12,503 bases of DNA, taken from positions 1 to 12,503 of the forward strand of contig JABFSS010000096.1 in assembly GCA_013140485.1 (NCBI GenBank), read 5' to 3'. Positions within the stretch are counted from its first letter, which is position 1; each line of letters begins with the position of its first letter. A program made the position numbers and the translations under genes. This DNA comes from Candidatus Peribacteraceae bacterium. GTDB taxonomy: Bacteria; Patescibacteriota; Gracilibacteria; Peribacterales; Peribacteraceae. The notes beneath the pieces were generated by a model that searched no databases, had not been told where the DNA came from, and was given only the letters and a program-made list of their open reading frames with translations. This document shows positions 5,589 to 11,480 of the stretch, piece by piece.

Positions 5589-5918
5589 ATGAAAAAACTA
5601 CTCGCCGTTCTACTCATCATCGCGCAACTCTCGGCTGACGCCGCCGAACCTCGGCGCATCCCGGTGCAACCTGTGCTCACCATTCAGACGTCACATCGGC
5701 CGGGGACGAATCCCCTCGCTGCCATCATCCGCTGGGAGATTGGCCACCCGTTCGACTTCGACTGCTTGGAGTTCTCGTCCCAGCCCTCTGGCGGTGTCTG
5801 GGAAGTGATTCCCGGCCCTTACCTTAAGGTCGGGAACGAATATGTCGTCCCGATTGTCTTCACGGACAGCCCGAAGAACCGGCGGTTCTACCGGGTGTTC
5901 CGACAAAACGCCCTGTGA
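5589..5918 (+). CDS. Small secreted protein with verrucomicrobial-type C-terminal domain
   Basis: A 109-residue protein with a Sec signal peptide (MKKLLAVLLIIAQLSADA, cleavage near residue 18-19). The mature part holds a beta-rich domain: IIRWEIGHP, LEFSSQPSGGVWEVIPGPY, NEYVVPIVF, and a terminal NRRFYRVFRQ. The W-x-V-x-P-G-P-Y followed by a terminal FYR motif resembles a beta-sandwich tail domain frequent at the ends of exported Verrucomicrobiota and Planctomycetota proteins. Here it stands alone, fused to nothing. It has its own strong promoter and is the only gene of the block with an obvious 5' leader, suggesting separate control. The role is unknown; it may be a displayed or periplasmic factor. 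Confidence 0.7.
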   Translation: MKKLLAVLLIIAQLSADAAEPRRIPVQPVLTIQTSHRPGTNPLAAIIRWEIGHPFDFDCLEFSSQPSGGVWEVIPGPYLKVGNEYVVPIVFTDSPKNRRFYRVFRQNAL

Positions 5919-5919
5919 T

Positions 5920-5947
5920 TTGACATTCGCCGAGTCTGTGCGACAAT
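5920..5947 (+). promoter_or_regulatory. Candidate leaderless promoter
   Basis: TTGACA (5920-5925), a 16-nt spacer, GACAAT (5942-5947), then exactly 6 nt to the ATG at 5954. It occupies the whole 35-nt gap between genes, leaving no room for a Shine-Dalgarno sequence other than the -10 region itself. Confidence 0.6.
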
Positions 5948-5953
5948 ACTCCC

Positions 5954-6349
5954 ATGAACAGCAAGCAAATCAAATCCGAACTCAAGAGCCGCTTTGACTT
6001 GACGGTCGCCGTCCGCACCATCCCGTCGGTGAGGCCTGATAGGTGGATTGAGGCCCGCATCCGCCCGGACGAGGCTAGCCTGCTGAAGCACGCACTGACC
6101 TTCCCGGCGATGTTCCCGGAACTTCTCCGCCGCGCCGCGTTGGCCGTTGTCTACGGCGTCGACTTTGCCAAGGGCCAAGCGGCCGGCGGAAACATCGGTC
6201 AGTATTCCATCACGCTATTTGAGTCCCAATGGACCCGCGTGTTCGAGGCGCTTTCCGCCGTGAAAACGTGCTCCGACGGAACTCGCGAGACGGACATTAG
6301 GTGCCTGTTCTCCTACCTTGAAGCGCGCAACGCGTTGACGCCGGCCTGA
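5954..6349 (+). CDS. Hypothetical protein, 131 aa
   Basis: The product begins MNSKQIKSELKSRFDLTVAV, a helix-then-strand opening, followed by RWIEARIRPD. A long helical middle (residues 43-68, FPAMFPELLRRAALAVVYG) leads to a Gly-containing segment (AAGGNIGQYSITLF) and a further helix ending near the C-terminus. The opening and length vaguely recall small LPD-type domains found on phages and plasmids, but I cannot name the family. No signal peptide is seen. It has its own leaderless-type promoter and is followed by a terminator-like hairpin, so it may be a monocistronic unit. Confidence 0.65.
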   Translation: MNSKQIKSELKSRFDLTVAVRTIPSVRPDRWIEARIRPDEASLLKHALTFPAMFPELLRRAALAVVYGVDFAKGQAAGGNIGQYSITLFESQWTRVFEALSAVKTCSDGTRETDIRCLFSYLEARNALTPA

Positions 6350-6404
6350 TTTTCCTACCTACGAACTAACGACTCGTCATCCTACCTGAAAAACCTACTA
6401 CAAA

Positions 6405-6432
6405 GCCCCCACGGACGGGGGCACCTCTTTTC
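6405..6432 (+). terminator. Terminator-like hairpin before the metalloprotease gene
   Basis: GCCCCC (6405-6410), a 6-nt loop and GGGGGC (6417-6422) form a strong GC stem. It is followed five bases later by a short T-run (6428-6431) and preceded by AAA. This resembles a rho-independent terminator, although the T-tract is short and offset. Because the ATG of the next gene is at 6433, the stem would also limit ribosome access on read-through transcripts. Confidence 0.5.
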
Positions 6433-6783
6433 ATGAGCCCTCAAGATGCGAGAACGTTCAAGTTCATAGAGTCCCAGATGTTTCTGTTCGCCCGGGGGAA
6501 CTGGCTTCCTCTTAAGCGGGTCCTTCCGCTCTATCGAAAGTCCCGGTTCGAGAGCACCTACGGGGTGTGCGACCCGACGAAGGGTATCTTCATTCGCATT
6601 CGGTGGGACAACGGGCGACCTCTCCACGCTTACGCCATCGTGGACACCATGGCCCACGAGCTGGCCCACCTGCGATTCCTCGCGCACTCTCCGAACTGGT
6701 TTCGGTTGCACTCGCGGATACTGCTGTGCATGTCGCAGTCCAATCTTTTTCAACGTCTCAAACGCCGGATGAACACCAAATGA
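6433..6783 (+). CDS. Small HExxH metalloprotease-like protein
   Basis: A 116-residue protein with a zinc-metalloprotease signature: HELAH at residues 75-79 (H75, E76, H79) and a likely third ligand H85 in HSPNW. This arrangement is seen in SprT/WLM-like and M48-related minimal peptidases, which cut proteins cross-linked to DNA or act as small housekeeping proteases. The N-terminal 70 residues include a beta-hairpin (GIFIRIRWDN) typical of the domain's sheet. No signal or membrane segment is visible, so it is cytoplasmic. A GC-rich hairpin ends about 10 nt before the ATG. Its stop overlaps the next gene by ATGA. Protease identity is likely; the exact family and target are unknown. Confidence 0.7.
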   Translation: MSPQDARTFKFIESQMFLFARGNWLPLKRVLPLYRKSRFESTYGVCDPTKGIFIRIRWDNGRPLHAYAIVDTMAHELAHLRFLAHSPNWFRLHSRILLCMSQSNLFQRLKRRMNTK

Positions 6784-7022
6784 TTACCAATGCTGCCGAT
6801 GCCCGCGAGGCTTCCCAAAAGGGGAAGCTTAACACCATCCGACGACTTGTCGGTCGGGCCCTTATCCTAGTCGACGAAAGCGCCGACCTCGGGAAAACGA
6901 ACGTCACCTTCTACATGCCGGAGGATGTCATCGTCCATCGGGACGCCCTGGCCCAGCAGCTACGCGACCGCAAGTTCCGGGTCATCCCTAACGGGGACGC
7001 CATCTTCATCGCCTGGGGTTAA
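6780..7022 (+). CDS. Hypothetical protein, 80 aa
   Basis: Starts at the ATGA overlap with the metalloprotease gene; the frame is open further upstream but only as an unnatural shadow sequence. The product is a compact alpha/beta domain: helix (residues 5-30), strand (NVTFYMPED), helix (DALAQQLRDRKF), strand (RVIPNGD) and a closing strand (AIFIAWG). The closing Gly-Phe-x-Val / Gly-Asp / Ile-x-Trp-like pattern occurs in small phage proteins of unknown role. Coupling to the protease suggests a shared function, without proof. Confidence 0.6.
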   Translation: MITNAADAREASQKGKLNTIRRLVGRALILVDESADLGKTNVTFYMPEDVIVHRDALAQQLRDRKFRVIPNGDAIFIAWG

Positions 7023-7026
7023 TTCT

Positions 7027-7479
7027 ATGAATCCAATCATCATCAAACTACCAGAGGGGGAGGTTCGTTACGTCGAATACAACGACACCTGGGCCGCCGT
7101 TCGTGAAGGCGCGGTCGTAGCAGAGCGTCCGTCGCTGCGCGACGCGAAGCAGTATCTCATCGACTTCGTGAAGCGAGAGGCGGCGAAAGATTCCCCGTTT
7201 AAACGGCACGAGGCATACGAGAATAAGTATGGGGGCCTGCCGACGAAGGTGACCGTCACCAGCTACGCATCCAAGAATGAAGCGTGGGTGAAGGACGAGC
7301 ACGGCCGTCGGAGCAAGGTCAAGCTCGACGACCTCCGGGAGTTCTCGGAGGCCAACCAAGTCGCGGTCGCTGCGATGCTGGAACTAGCAGAGCAGGCCCG
7401 CCAACTGGACGTCAAGCGCCGGGCCCTCGGGGGTGAGCTGGAGCCCTACCTGTTAAAATCCCCTGTTGACAATCTCTGA
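7027..7479 (+). CDS. Hypothetical protein, 150 aa
   Basis: The ATG at 7027 lies four bases after the previous stop. In-frame upstream sequence is Ser/Pro-rich shadow and is not used. The product has an N-terminal beta-hairpin (VRYVEYNDTWAAVREG), a helix with FVKREAAK, a middle strand-rich segment (KVTVTSYASKNEAWVKD) and a long C-terminal helix (residues 103-138), charged and possibly coiled. It ends VDNL, whose codons carry the -35 box of the next promoter. The DNA for FKR near residue 58 is the 12-bp palindrome CCGTTTAAACGG. No family is recognised. Confidence 0.65.
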   Translation: MNPIIIKLPEGEVRYVEYNDTWAAVREGAVVAERPSLRDAKQYLIDFVKREAAKDSPFKRHEAYENKYGGLPTKVTVTSYASKNEAWVKDEHGRRSKVKLDDLREFSEANQVAVAAMLELAEQARQLDVKRRALGGELEPYLLKSPVDNL

Positions 7480-7493
7480 CAGCGTGGCATCTT
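7466..7493 (+). promoter_or_regulatory. Candidate near-leaderless promoter inside the upstream gene end
   Basis: TTGACA (7466-7471), a 16-nt spacer, CATCTT (7488-7493) and 5 nt to the ATG at 7499. It shares the extended TTGACAATCTC with the promoter before 4981. The -35 box encodes part of the last three residues of the preceding protein. Confidence 0.5.
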
Positions 7494-7498
7494 TTGTC

Positions 7499-7732
7499 AT
7501 GAAAAACGCTGATGCAACGCTCGTGGAAAAACTCGCCGCCAAGCAGGCGCGCGATGAGCAAGGTTCTTGGGTCCCCGCTTGCGGAGGCACCGAGCGCCCG
7601 TTCCCTTCGCGTTCTGGCCGCACTCTACTCTACTGCTGGCAACCAAGCACTGGCCGCCATGCTTACCTCGATTGCGGAACTGACACCATCCTCACCCAGG
7701 AGGAAGCTGAAATCGCCCTCCAACTCTATTGA
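7499..7732 (+). CDS. Conserved small phage-type protein (77 aa)
   Basis: Start chosen at ATG 7499, 5 nt after a -10-like box. A TTG at 7466 in the same frame is the -35 hexamer itself and would give an unnatural extension. The product has a charged helix (residues 5-20), then SWVPACGGTERPF and RTLLYCWQPSTGRHAYLDC. It ends in a helix preceded by DTILTQEEAEIAL. The two parts around ACGGTE and YCWQPSTGRHAYLD look like a small beta domain of a kind I associate with phage and bacterial proteins of unknown function. The Cys residues do not make a standard zinc site. Confidence 0.65.
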   Translation: MKNADATLVEKLAAKQARDEQGSWVPACGGTERPFPSRSGRTLLYCWQPSTGRHAYLDCGTDTILTQEEAEIALQLY

Positions 7733-7735
7733 ACT

Positions 7736-8248
7736 ATGCCCACAAAACCCTACCTCGTCGGATTCTACAACGTCGAAGGACACGGCGCGCAAAGCGTCGC
7801 CACCCCGCTAACCGGTAACGGCGTGGTGGACATGAAGTCGCTCTTCGCGCTCATCAAGAAAAAGTTCCCTGACGCCGGCATTGTCCGCACCGGCTCCGTG
7901 ATTGAGCAGCGCGACGACATGAAGGTCGAGCAGGGCATCATCGAATACCCGGCCGGCGCGACCATCCAGCAGCTCTTCAACAAGGACACCGACGACGGCT
8001 CCTCCATCACGGCCGGCTCGTGCCTTTTTAACGGCGAGCAATGCCTGATTGTCCTCCGCTTCACGCACGCCGCCAATCGCGTCGGGGTTAGCCTGCTGGA
8101 GCGCAGCACGCATACCACCATCCGCTTCTCCGGCACAGAGACCGGCCAGCGTCTCGCCTCAGAGCTTCCCGCCATCGTGGCCAAGCTCACCGACGGCGGA
8201 GTCCGTGACGTGAAGTGGCGGCTCGTCGAAATCCAGAACGCCCAATGA
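7736..8248 (+). CDS. Hypothetical protein, 170 aa
   Basis: Starts three bases after the previous stop and ends with an ATGA overlap with the next gene. The product has an N-terminal segment (YLVGFYNVEGHGAQSVATPL), a helix-strand unit (LFALIKKKFPDAGIVRTGSV), several beta-like stretches (SCLFNGEQCLIVLRF, HTTIRFSGTETGQ) and an amphipathic helix near residue 145. The composition is natural and soluble. I see no catalytic motif or signal peptide and recognise no family. Confidence 0.65.
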   Translation: MPTKPYLVGFYNVEGHGAQSVATPLTGNGVVDMKSLFALIKKKFPDAGIVRTGSVIEQRDDMKVEQGIIEYPAGATIQQLFNKDTDDGSSITAGSCLFNGEQCLIVLRFTHAANRVGVSLLERSTHTTIRFSGTETGQRLASELPAIVAKLTDGGVRDVKWRLVEIQNAQ

Positions 8249-8454
8249 AATTCTGCTCGAACCCGCTCTGCCTTTTTCATCTGGACTGCGAGCCGTCGCA
8301 GAAGTCTTTGACGTATCAGGTCGCGGACAAGGCACTGCAAGTTCGGAGTCTGAATATTGTGCAGGCAGCCGCGCCCCCGGCTACTCCACGGCAGTTCCAG
8401 TTCTGTGAAATCTGCGCAAATGTCCTCGCGCTCACGTTTGGGAAAAAGAATTGA
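8245..8454 (+). CDS. Small zinc-ribbon-like protein (69 aa)
   Basis: The product begins MKFCSNPLCLFHLDC and has a second Cys pair near the C-terminus (FCEICANVLAL, C54 and C57). With C4 and C9 these could form one four-Cys zinc site of the treble-clef or ribbon type; H12 and C15 are alternative ligands. The middle (residues 20-50) is a beta-hairpin plus an Ala/Pro-rich loop. Phages often encode such minimal zinc-binding proteins of unknown role. The start overlaps the previous stop (ATGA) and the stop overlaps the TTG start of the nuclease gene. Coupling to an endonuclease gene hints at a nucleic-acid function. Confidence 0.65.
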   Translation: MKFCSNPLCLFHLDCEPSQKSLTYQVADKALQVRSLNIVQAAAPPATPRQFQFCEICANVLALTFGKKN

Positions 8455-8858
8455 AGACTTGCACCAAATGCCACGGCTCTCTTCCCGCCGCGCTCTTTTA
8501 CCGGCAGACCGCAAGTCATGACGGTCGAGGTCGTTGGTGTAAGAAATGTCATAACGCTCATGTCCTTCAGAATCGGAGAACTGACCCGGCCTTTAAAAAG
8601 GCCCGCCGCCAATATCAGCTTCATCGCGTTTACGGGATTACCCCGGAAGACTTCGCCCAGATGTTAAAAAGTCAGCGGGGATTGTGCGCTATCTGCGACC
8701 TGGAGATGAAGCCCGCTTGCGTGGACCATGACCACGAAACCCAGCAGATTCGTGGATTGCTTTGCCGAAAATGCAATATGGCGTTGGGGGCACTTGACGA
8801 CTCATTGTGTCGAGTGTATCGTGCAGCGGAATATTTGAAACAACACGGACAAACCTAA
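8451..8858 (+). CDS. Recombination endonuclease VII-like HNH (His-Me finger) nuclease
   Basis: A 135-residue protein with two zinc-binding parts. The N-terminus has CTKC (C4, C7) and CKKC (C30, C33), a ribbon-like knuckle pair common in phage EndoVII relatives. The C-terminal half is the T4 endonuclease VII fold: CAIC (C79, C82), VDHDHE (residues 91-96, catalytic His-Me core), then RGLLCRKCN (R101, C105, C108, N109). EndoVII resolves branched DNA such as Holliday junctions, typically clearing replicated phage DNA before packaging; phage paralogues can also be homing-type nucleases. Translation starts at TTG overlapping the preceding stop as TTGA, a coupled non-ATG start. No other in-frame start keeps the first Cys pair. 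Confidence 0.88.
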   Translation: MKTCTKCHGSLPAALFYRQTASHDGRGRWCKKCHNAHVLQNRRTDPAFKKARRQYQLHRVYGITPEDFAQMLKSQRGLCAICDLEMKPACVDHDHETQQIRGLLCRKCNMALGALDDSLCRVYRAAEYLKQHGQT

Positions 8859-8870
8859 CCAAAGAAAAAT

Positions 8871-9326
8871 ATGTCTCAACGAAACAAAGCCCCCAACAAG
8901 TCCCTACGCCGGGGTGCCCGCGCGCTGCACAAGTCCGCCACGGAGCAGACCTCCAACCGTCACGCACTGTCGCACATCCCCCGCGACGTCGCGTCGCGAG
9001 TCCTCACCGACCCGAAGGCCAAGCTCACGGGCAAGCAGCGTCGCCGGTTCGCGCGCTCGTTCGCCACCGTGGTCATCCCGCCAGATATGAAGAAGGCTCG
9101 CGACATCGCGGTCAAGGTCTGCATCAAGCTCGGGTCGCTGCCGCTCGTCGGCGTGACGCGCTTGATTAAGAAGTCCGCCACGCGCGCCGCGTCGCTGAAA
9201 TACATGCTGGAGAAATTGGACCCGGCGAGCAAGTTCCGCGCACCGCTGCAAGCGCAGCAAGACCACTTTCTCGCCGTGCTCAAACAGGCACAGGCGGAAT
9301 ACCTCGTCCGAACAACCCCCCGATAA
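8871..9326 (+). CDS. Highly basic hypothetical protein, 151 aa
   Basis: Lys/Arg-rich throughout, especially residues 1-20, 49-66 and 98-112 (TGKQRRRFARSF, RLIKKSATRAASLKY), with a mostly helical character. The charge suggests DNA or RNA binding, for instance condensation or an RNA-associated role. No helix-turn-helix or zinc motif is clear and no family is recognised. The start follows an A-rich stretch (AAAGAAAAAT) that could aid ribosome binding in place of a Shine-Dalgarno sequence. It is followed three bases later by the next gene. Confidence 0.65.
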   Translation: MSQRNKAPNKSLRRGARALHKSATEQTSNRHALSHIPRDVASRVLTDPKAKLTGKQRRRFARSFATVVIPPDMKKARDIAVKVCIKLGSLPLVGVTRLIKKSATRAASLKYMLEKLDPASKFRAPLQAQQDHFLAVLKQAQAEYLVRTTPR

Positions 9327-9329
9327 TCC

Positions 9330-9689
9330 ATGAACACCCCCGCCATCGAAAAAATCAAAAAACCCCGCGCCGCCGCGCGCGTCTGGAAACAGTTCCGCCA
9401 CCTCTCCCGAGGAGACATCTTTTTCATCGGCAAGACCCGCATGGAAAAGCGAGGCATTCTCTCGGCCGCCATCTCCTCGACCGGCGACAAGCGATTCATG
9501 TATCCGCTCCGCCGCGTGCAGACGGACGAGCTCGTGGTGACCAAGAAGTCAGTTCGGGCGCACGTCGCGACCATCGACTCGCTTTACCAGGACAACGTCA
9601 AACCATTCGTCCCGCTGGCTGACCCGGGGTTTCGGGGGCCCGTCTCTCAACCCAACACCGACAATGCAATCACGGGAACATCTAGCTAA
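9330..9689 (+). CDS. Hypothetical protein, 119 aa
   Basis: The product begins MNTPAIEKIKKPRAAARVW. Basic helices are followed by a beta-rich centre (HLSRGDIFFIGKTRMEKRG, KRFMYPLRRVQTDELVV), a segment around residues 70-90, and a Pro/Thr-rich tail. The arrangement suggests a small beta-barrel-like or nucleic-acid-binding domain, but this is only a guess. The last 26 nt overlap the start of the following frame at 9664. GATAATCC immediately precedes the ATG, and no Shine-Dalgarno sequence is present. Confidence 0.65.
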   Translation: MNTPAIEKIKKPRAAARVWKQFRHLSRGDIFFIGKTRMEKRGILSAAISSTGDKRFMYPLRRVQTDELVVTKKSVRAHVATIDSLYQDNVKPFVPLADPGFRGPVSQPNTDNAITGTSS

Positions 9690-9894
9690 CTTCAGGCTGC
9701 ATTACCTCGACTTCATTGCTTCCCAAGAAGGCGACCCATGCAAGACCCCGAGCGAGACGAAACTGGCGCAGGGATACCGGTGGGTGCCCCACGTCCCTCC
9801 GACGAGTCCTATCCGAACACGGCGGCGTTCACCCGCCCCGCCGGGTGGAAGCGCTGGCACGACTCGCAGTGGTTCGACGAATGGCAACGCCTAG
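9664..9894 (+). CDS. First part of an apparently frameshifted small gene
   Basis: The first 44 residues read naturally (NFRLHYLDFIASQEGDPC, QGYRWVPHVP). After about position 9800 the same frame turns into Arg/Ser/Gly/Pro-rich shadow sequence. The following reading frame at 9738 shows the opposite pattern. A -1 shift around 9787-9805 would join the two natural halves into one protein of about 82 residues. The 26-nt overlap with the previous gene is longer than usual here. Coding in the first half is likely; whether the whole frame is made as written is doubtful. Confidence 0.4.
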   Translation: MQSREHLANFRLHYLDFIASQEGDPCKTPSETKLAQGYRWVPHVPPTSPIRTRRRSPAPPGGSAGTTRSGSTNGNA

Positions 9895-9911
9895 CACGAC
9901 ACGAAACATGA
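9738..9911 (+). CDS. Small Trp-rich protein, probable second part of the frameshifted gene
   Basis: An ATG at 9738 gives 57 codons ending in an ATGA overlap with the P-loop gene. The C-terminal half is convincing and Trp-rich (RPAGWKRWHDSQWFDEWQRL), while residues 1-20 look like shadow sequence. Either this is a stand-alone small gene with a poor N-terminus, or the second half of the gene that begins at 9664. The ATGA junction supports translation reaching this stop. No family is recognised. Confidence 0.5.
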   Translation: MQDPERDETGAGIPVGAPRPSDESYPNTAAFTRPAGWKRWHDSQWFDEWQRLARHET

Positions 9912-10393
9912 AAATTCTTTTCACCGGATACGGACGCGCGGGCAAGGACGAGGCCGCGAGCCTCGTTTCAAAAATCACGGGCCTGCGCTATGCGGGCTCT
10001 TTTTCCTGGGCCGCGTTGCCTTACGTTGCCGCGCGCCTGGGGCTCCATCCGCAGGTCGCCTGGGAGACGCGCCACAACATGCGCCAGATTTGGTATGACT
10101 ACTGCAACGACCTCCGGGCGGCTGACCCGACAATCCTTGCGCGCATGGTGCTCCAGCAGGGCGACATCACGGCCGGACTTCGCGACGGCGAGGAGCTCCG
10201 CGCCTGCAAGGCCGCCAAGCTGTTTGACGAGATTGTGTGGATTCACCGGCCCGGAACGCCGGTTGACCCCACGGTGACCTTCGGTCCCGGTGACTGCGAC
10301 AGCATCATCACGAATCGGGGCACCCTCGCGGATTACCACAACGAGCTCCGGGCGCGCTGTGAATTTCAATATAAGCTACCCATCATCGCATGA
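9908..10393 (+). CDS. P-loop deoxynucleotide monophosphate kinase-like protein
   Basis: A 161-residue protein beginning MKILFTGYGRAGKDEAASL, whose Walker A loop is G7-x4-G12-K13-D14. The Asp in place of Ser/Thr (GKDE) is characteristic of phage deoxynucleoside monophosphate kinases of the T4 gp1 type, which phosphorylate dNMPs for DNA synthesis. Further along, RADPTILARMV and a late strand, DEIVWIHRPGTPVD, fit the nucleoside-kinase core, and DCDSIITNRG (near residue 130) fits the base-binding end. It is shorter than T4 gp1 (about 240 residues), so it is a compact version. It is coupled by ATGA to the Nudix gene, suggesting a nucleotide-pool module. Confidence 0.7.
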   Translation: MKILFTGYGRAGKDEAASLVSKITGLRYAGSFSWAALPYVAARLGLHPQVAWETRHNMRQIWYDYCNDLRAADPTILARMVLQQGDITAGLRDGEELRACKAAKLFDEIVWIHRPGTPVDPTVTFGPGDCDSIITNRGTLADYHNELRARCEFQYKLPIIA

Positions 10394-10833
10394 AAGAATA
10401 TTGTCTTGGTTTCGCGTTCCCGCGCATCGAACTAGCCAACGAAGAGGTCGTCTTGATTCGCAAGAACAGGCCGGCCTTTCAGAACGGAAAGCTGAACGGA
10501 GTCGGCGGCAAGGTCGAAAAGGGAGAGAGCGGCATCGCGGCCATGTGCCGCGAGTTCAAGGAGGAGACCGGAGTCAGCACGGAGGAGTCCGACTGGAGAC
10601 ACGTTTGCACCTTCATCTTCGAGAACAATCATATCCACGTTCTCACGACCAGCCATTGCCGTTTTGGTGCCTGCCGCACCACGACGGACGAGGAGGTAGT
10701 CATCCGTCCAATCTCGTCTTTGTGTTACGAGGAAAAGATGGAGAACCTAGGCTGGTTGGTGCCAATGTGCCTGGTCGCGCTGCAACATCCGGGTAGCTTT
10801 TTTCCGTTCCTCGTGGAACATTACCCGGAATGA
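10390..10833 (+). CDS. Nudix hydrolase
   Basis: A 147-residue protein with a complete Nudix box at residues 40-62: G40-x5-E46-x7-R54-E55-F-x-E58-E59-x-G61-V62. The Glu residues bind the metal that activates water for pyrophosphate hydrolysis of a nucleoside diphosphate linked to a moiety X. The N-terminus (residues 4-24) supplies the expected strand with VVLIRKNRP. Substrate cannot be read from sequence; possibilities include damaged dNTPs, ADP-ribose derivatives or capped RNA. ATGA overlaps link it with the kinase before and the HD protein after. The length is typical of the family. Confidence 0.92.
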   Translation: MKEYCLGFAFPRIELANEEVVLIRKNRPAFQNGKLNGVGGKVEKGESGIAAMCREFKEETGVSTEESDWRHVCTFIFENNHIHVLTTSHCRFGACRTTTDEEVVIRPISSLCYEEKMENLGWLVPMCLVALQHPGSFFPFLVEHYPE

Positions 10834-11480
10834 AAATCGGCACCAAGTCCCTGCTGTTCGGCGTTCACCAGTTCATCGTTCACCCGGTGGTCGTGGGACG
10901 TGCTTGGCGCGCTCTTTACGGCCGGTGGCCTAATCTGAACGAATGGATTGCCATCGTTGTCCACGACTGGGGCTACTGGGGCTTGCCCAACATGGACGGC
11001 CCGGAAGGGCAGCTCCACCCGAGCAGGTCCGCCAAGGTCGCGTTCTTCGTCGGCAAGTGGGCGTGGAAGCTCAAGAACCTTTTTCGGCCGGCTGTCCGAG
11101 ATACGCCAGGGGCGGACATCCACTACGGACTTCGGTGCGCCATGATGGTGCTGCTTCACAGCCGTGAAATGGTCCGGCTCACTCGCGAGCAATTTGGCGA
11201 CTTGTCGGTTAACCCTTCCACGTTGTGCTGGCCCGACAAGTATTCGGTGTGCTTTGAATCGAAGTGGTTCTACTTGCTCCGCGCGCGGCTGTCGGGAGAG
11301 ATTCACGAGTTCCGGGCAAACGCGGTGAAGTCCGGAAAGGTGTCCCCCGAGTCGAGCGCCGGAGACTGGCTCGATTGGTATCGCAGCTACATCTATCGCT
11401 TGCCCGATGTGGCGCGGCTCCGGAGACAGCAGGACATGCAAAAGTTTCACGCGTGGTTGTTGCGGGGGAACCTGCGATGA
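10830..11480 (+). CDS. HD-domain-like phage protein
   Basis: A 216-residue protein with an HD-like constellation: H13 and H18 (GVHQFIVHP), the H45-D46 pair in VVHDWGYWG, H63 in LHPSRSAK, H98, H110 in VLLHSRE, and D136 in CWPDKYS. In the HD superfamily these His/Asp residues coordinate metals for phosphohydrolase activity on nucleotides or signalling nucleotides. The wording HDWGYWG and CWPDK resembles a family of uncharacterised phage proteins. The C-terminal part (residues 150-216) is helical and Trp/Arg-rich. ATGA coupling to the Nudix gene suggests a joint role in nucleotide metabolism. Fold likely; activity unproven. Confidence 0.65.
   Translation: MKIGTKSLLFGVHQFIVHPVVVGRAWRALYGRWPNLNEWIAIVVHDWGYWGLPNMDGPEGQLHPSRSAKVAFFVGKWAWKLKNLFRPAVRDTPGADIHYGLRCAMMVLLHSREMVRLTREQFGDLSVNPSTLCWPDKYSVCFESKWFYLLRARLSGEIHEFRANAVKSGKVSPESSAGDWLDWYRSYIYRLPDVARLRRQQDMQKFHAWLLRGNLR

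Noticed and set aside
7765..8514. 249-codon minus-strand open frame
   Set aside because: It runs antisense to three + strand genes that abut exactly through ATGA/TTGA overlaps, and its protein is Arg/Ser/Pro-rich and unnatural.
10821..11450. 209-codon minus-strand open frame
   Set aside because: It is antisense to the HD-like gene, whose motif residues and coupling are convincing.
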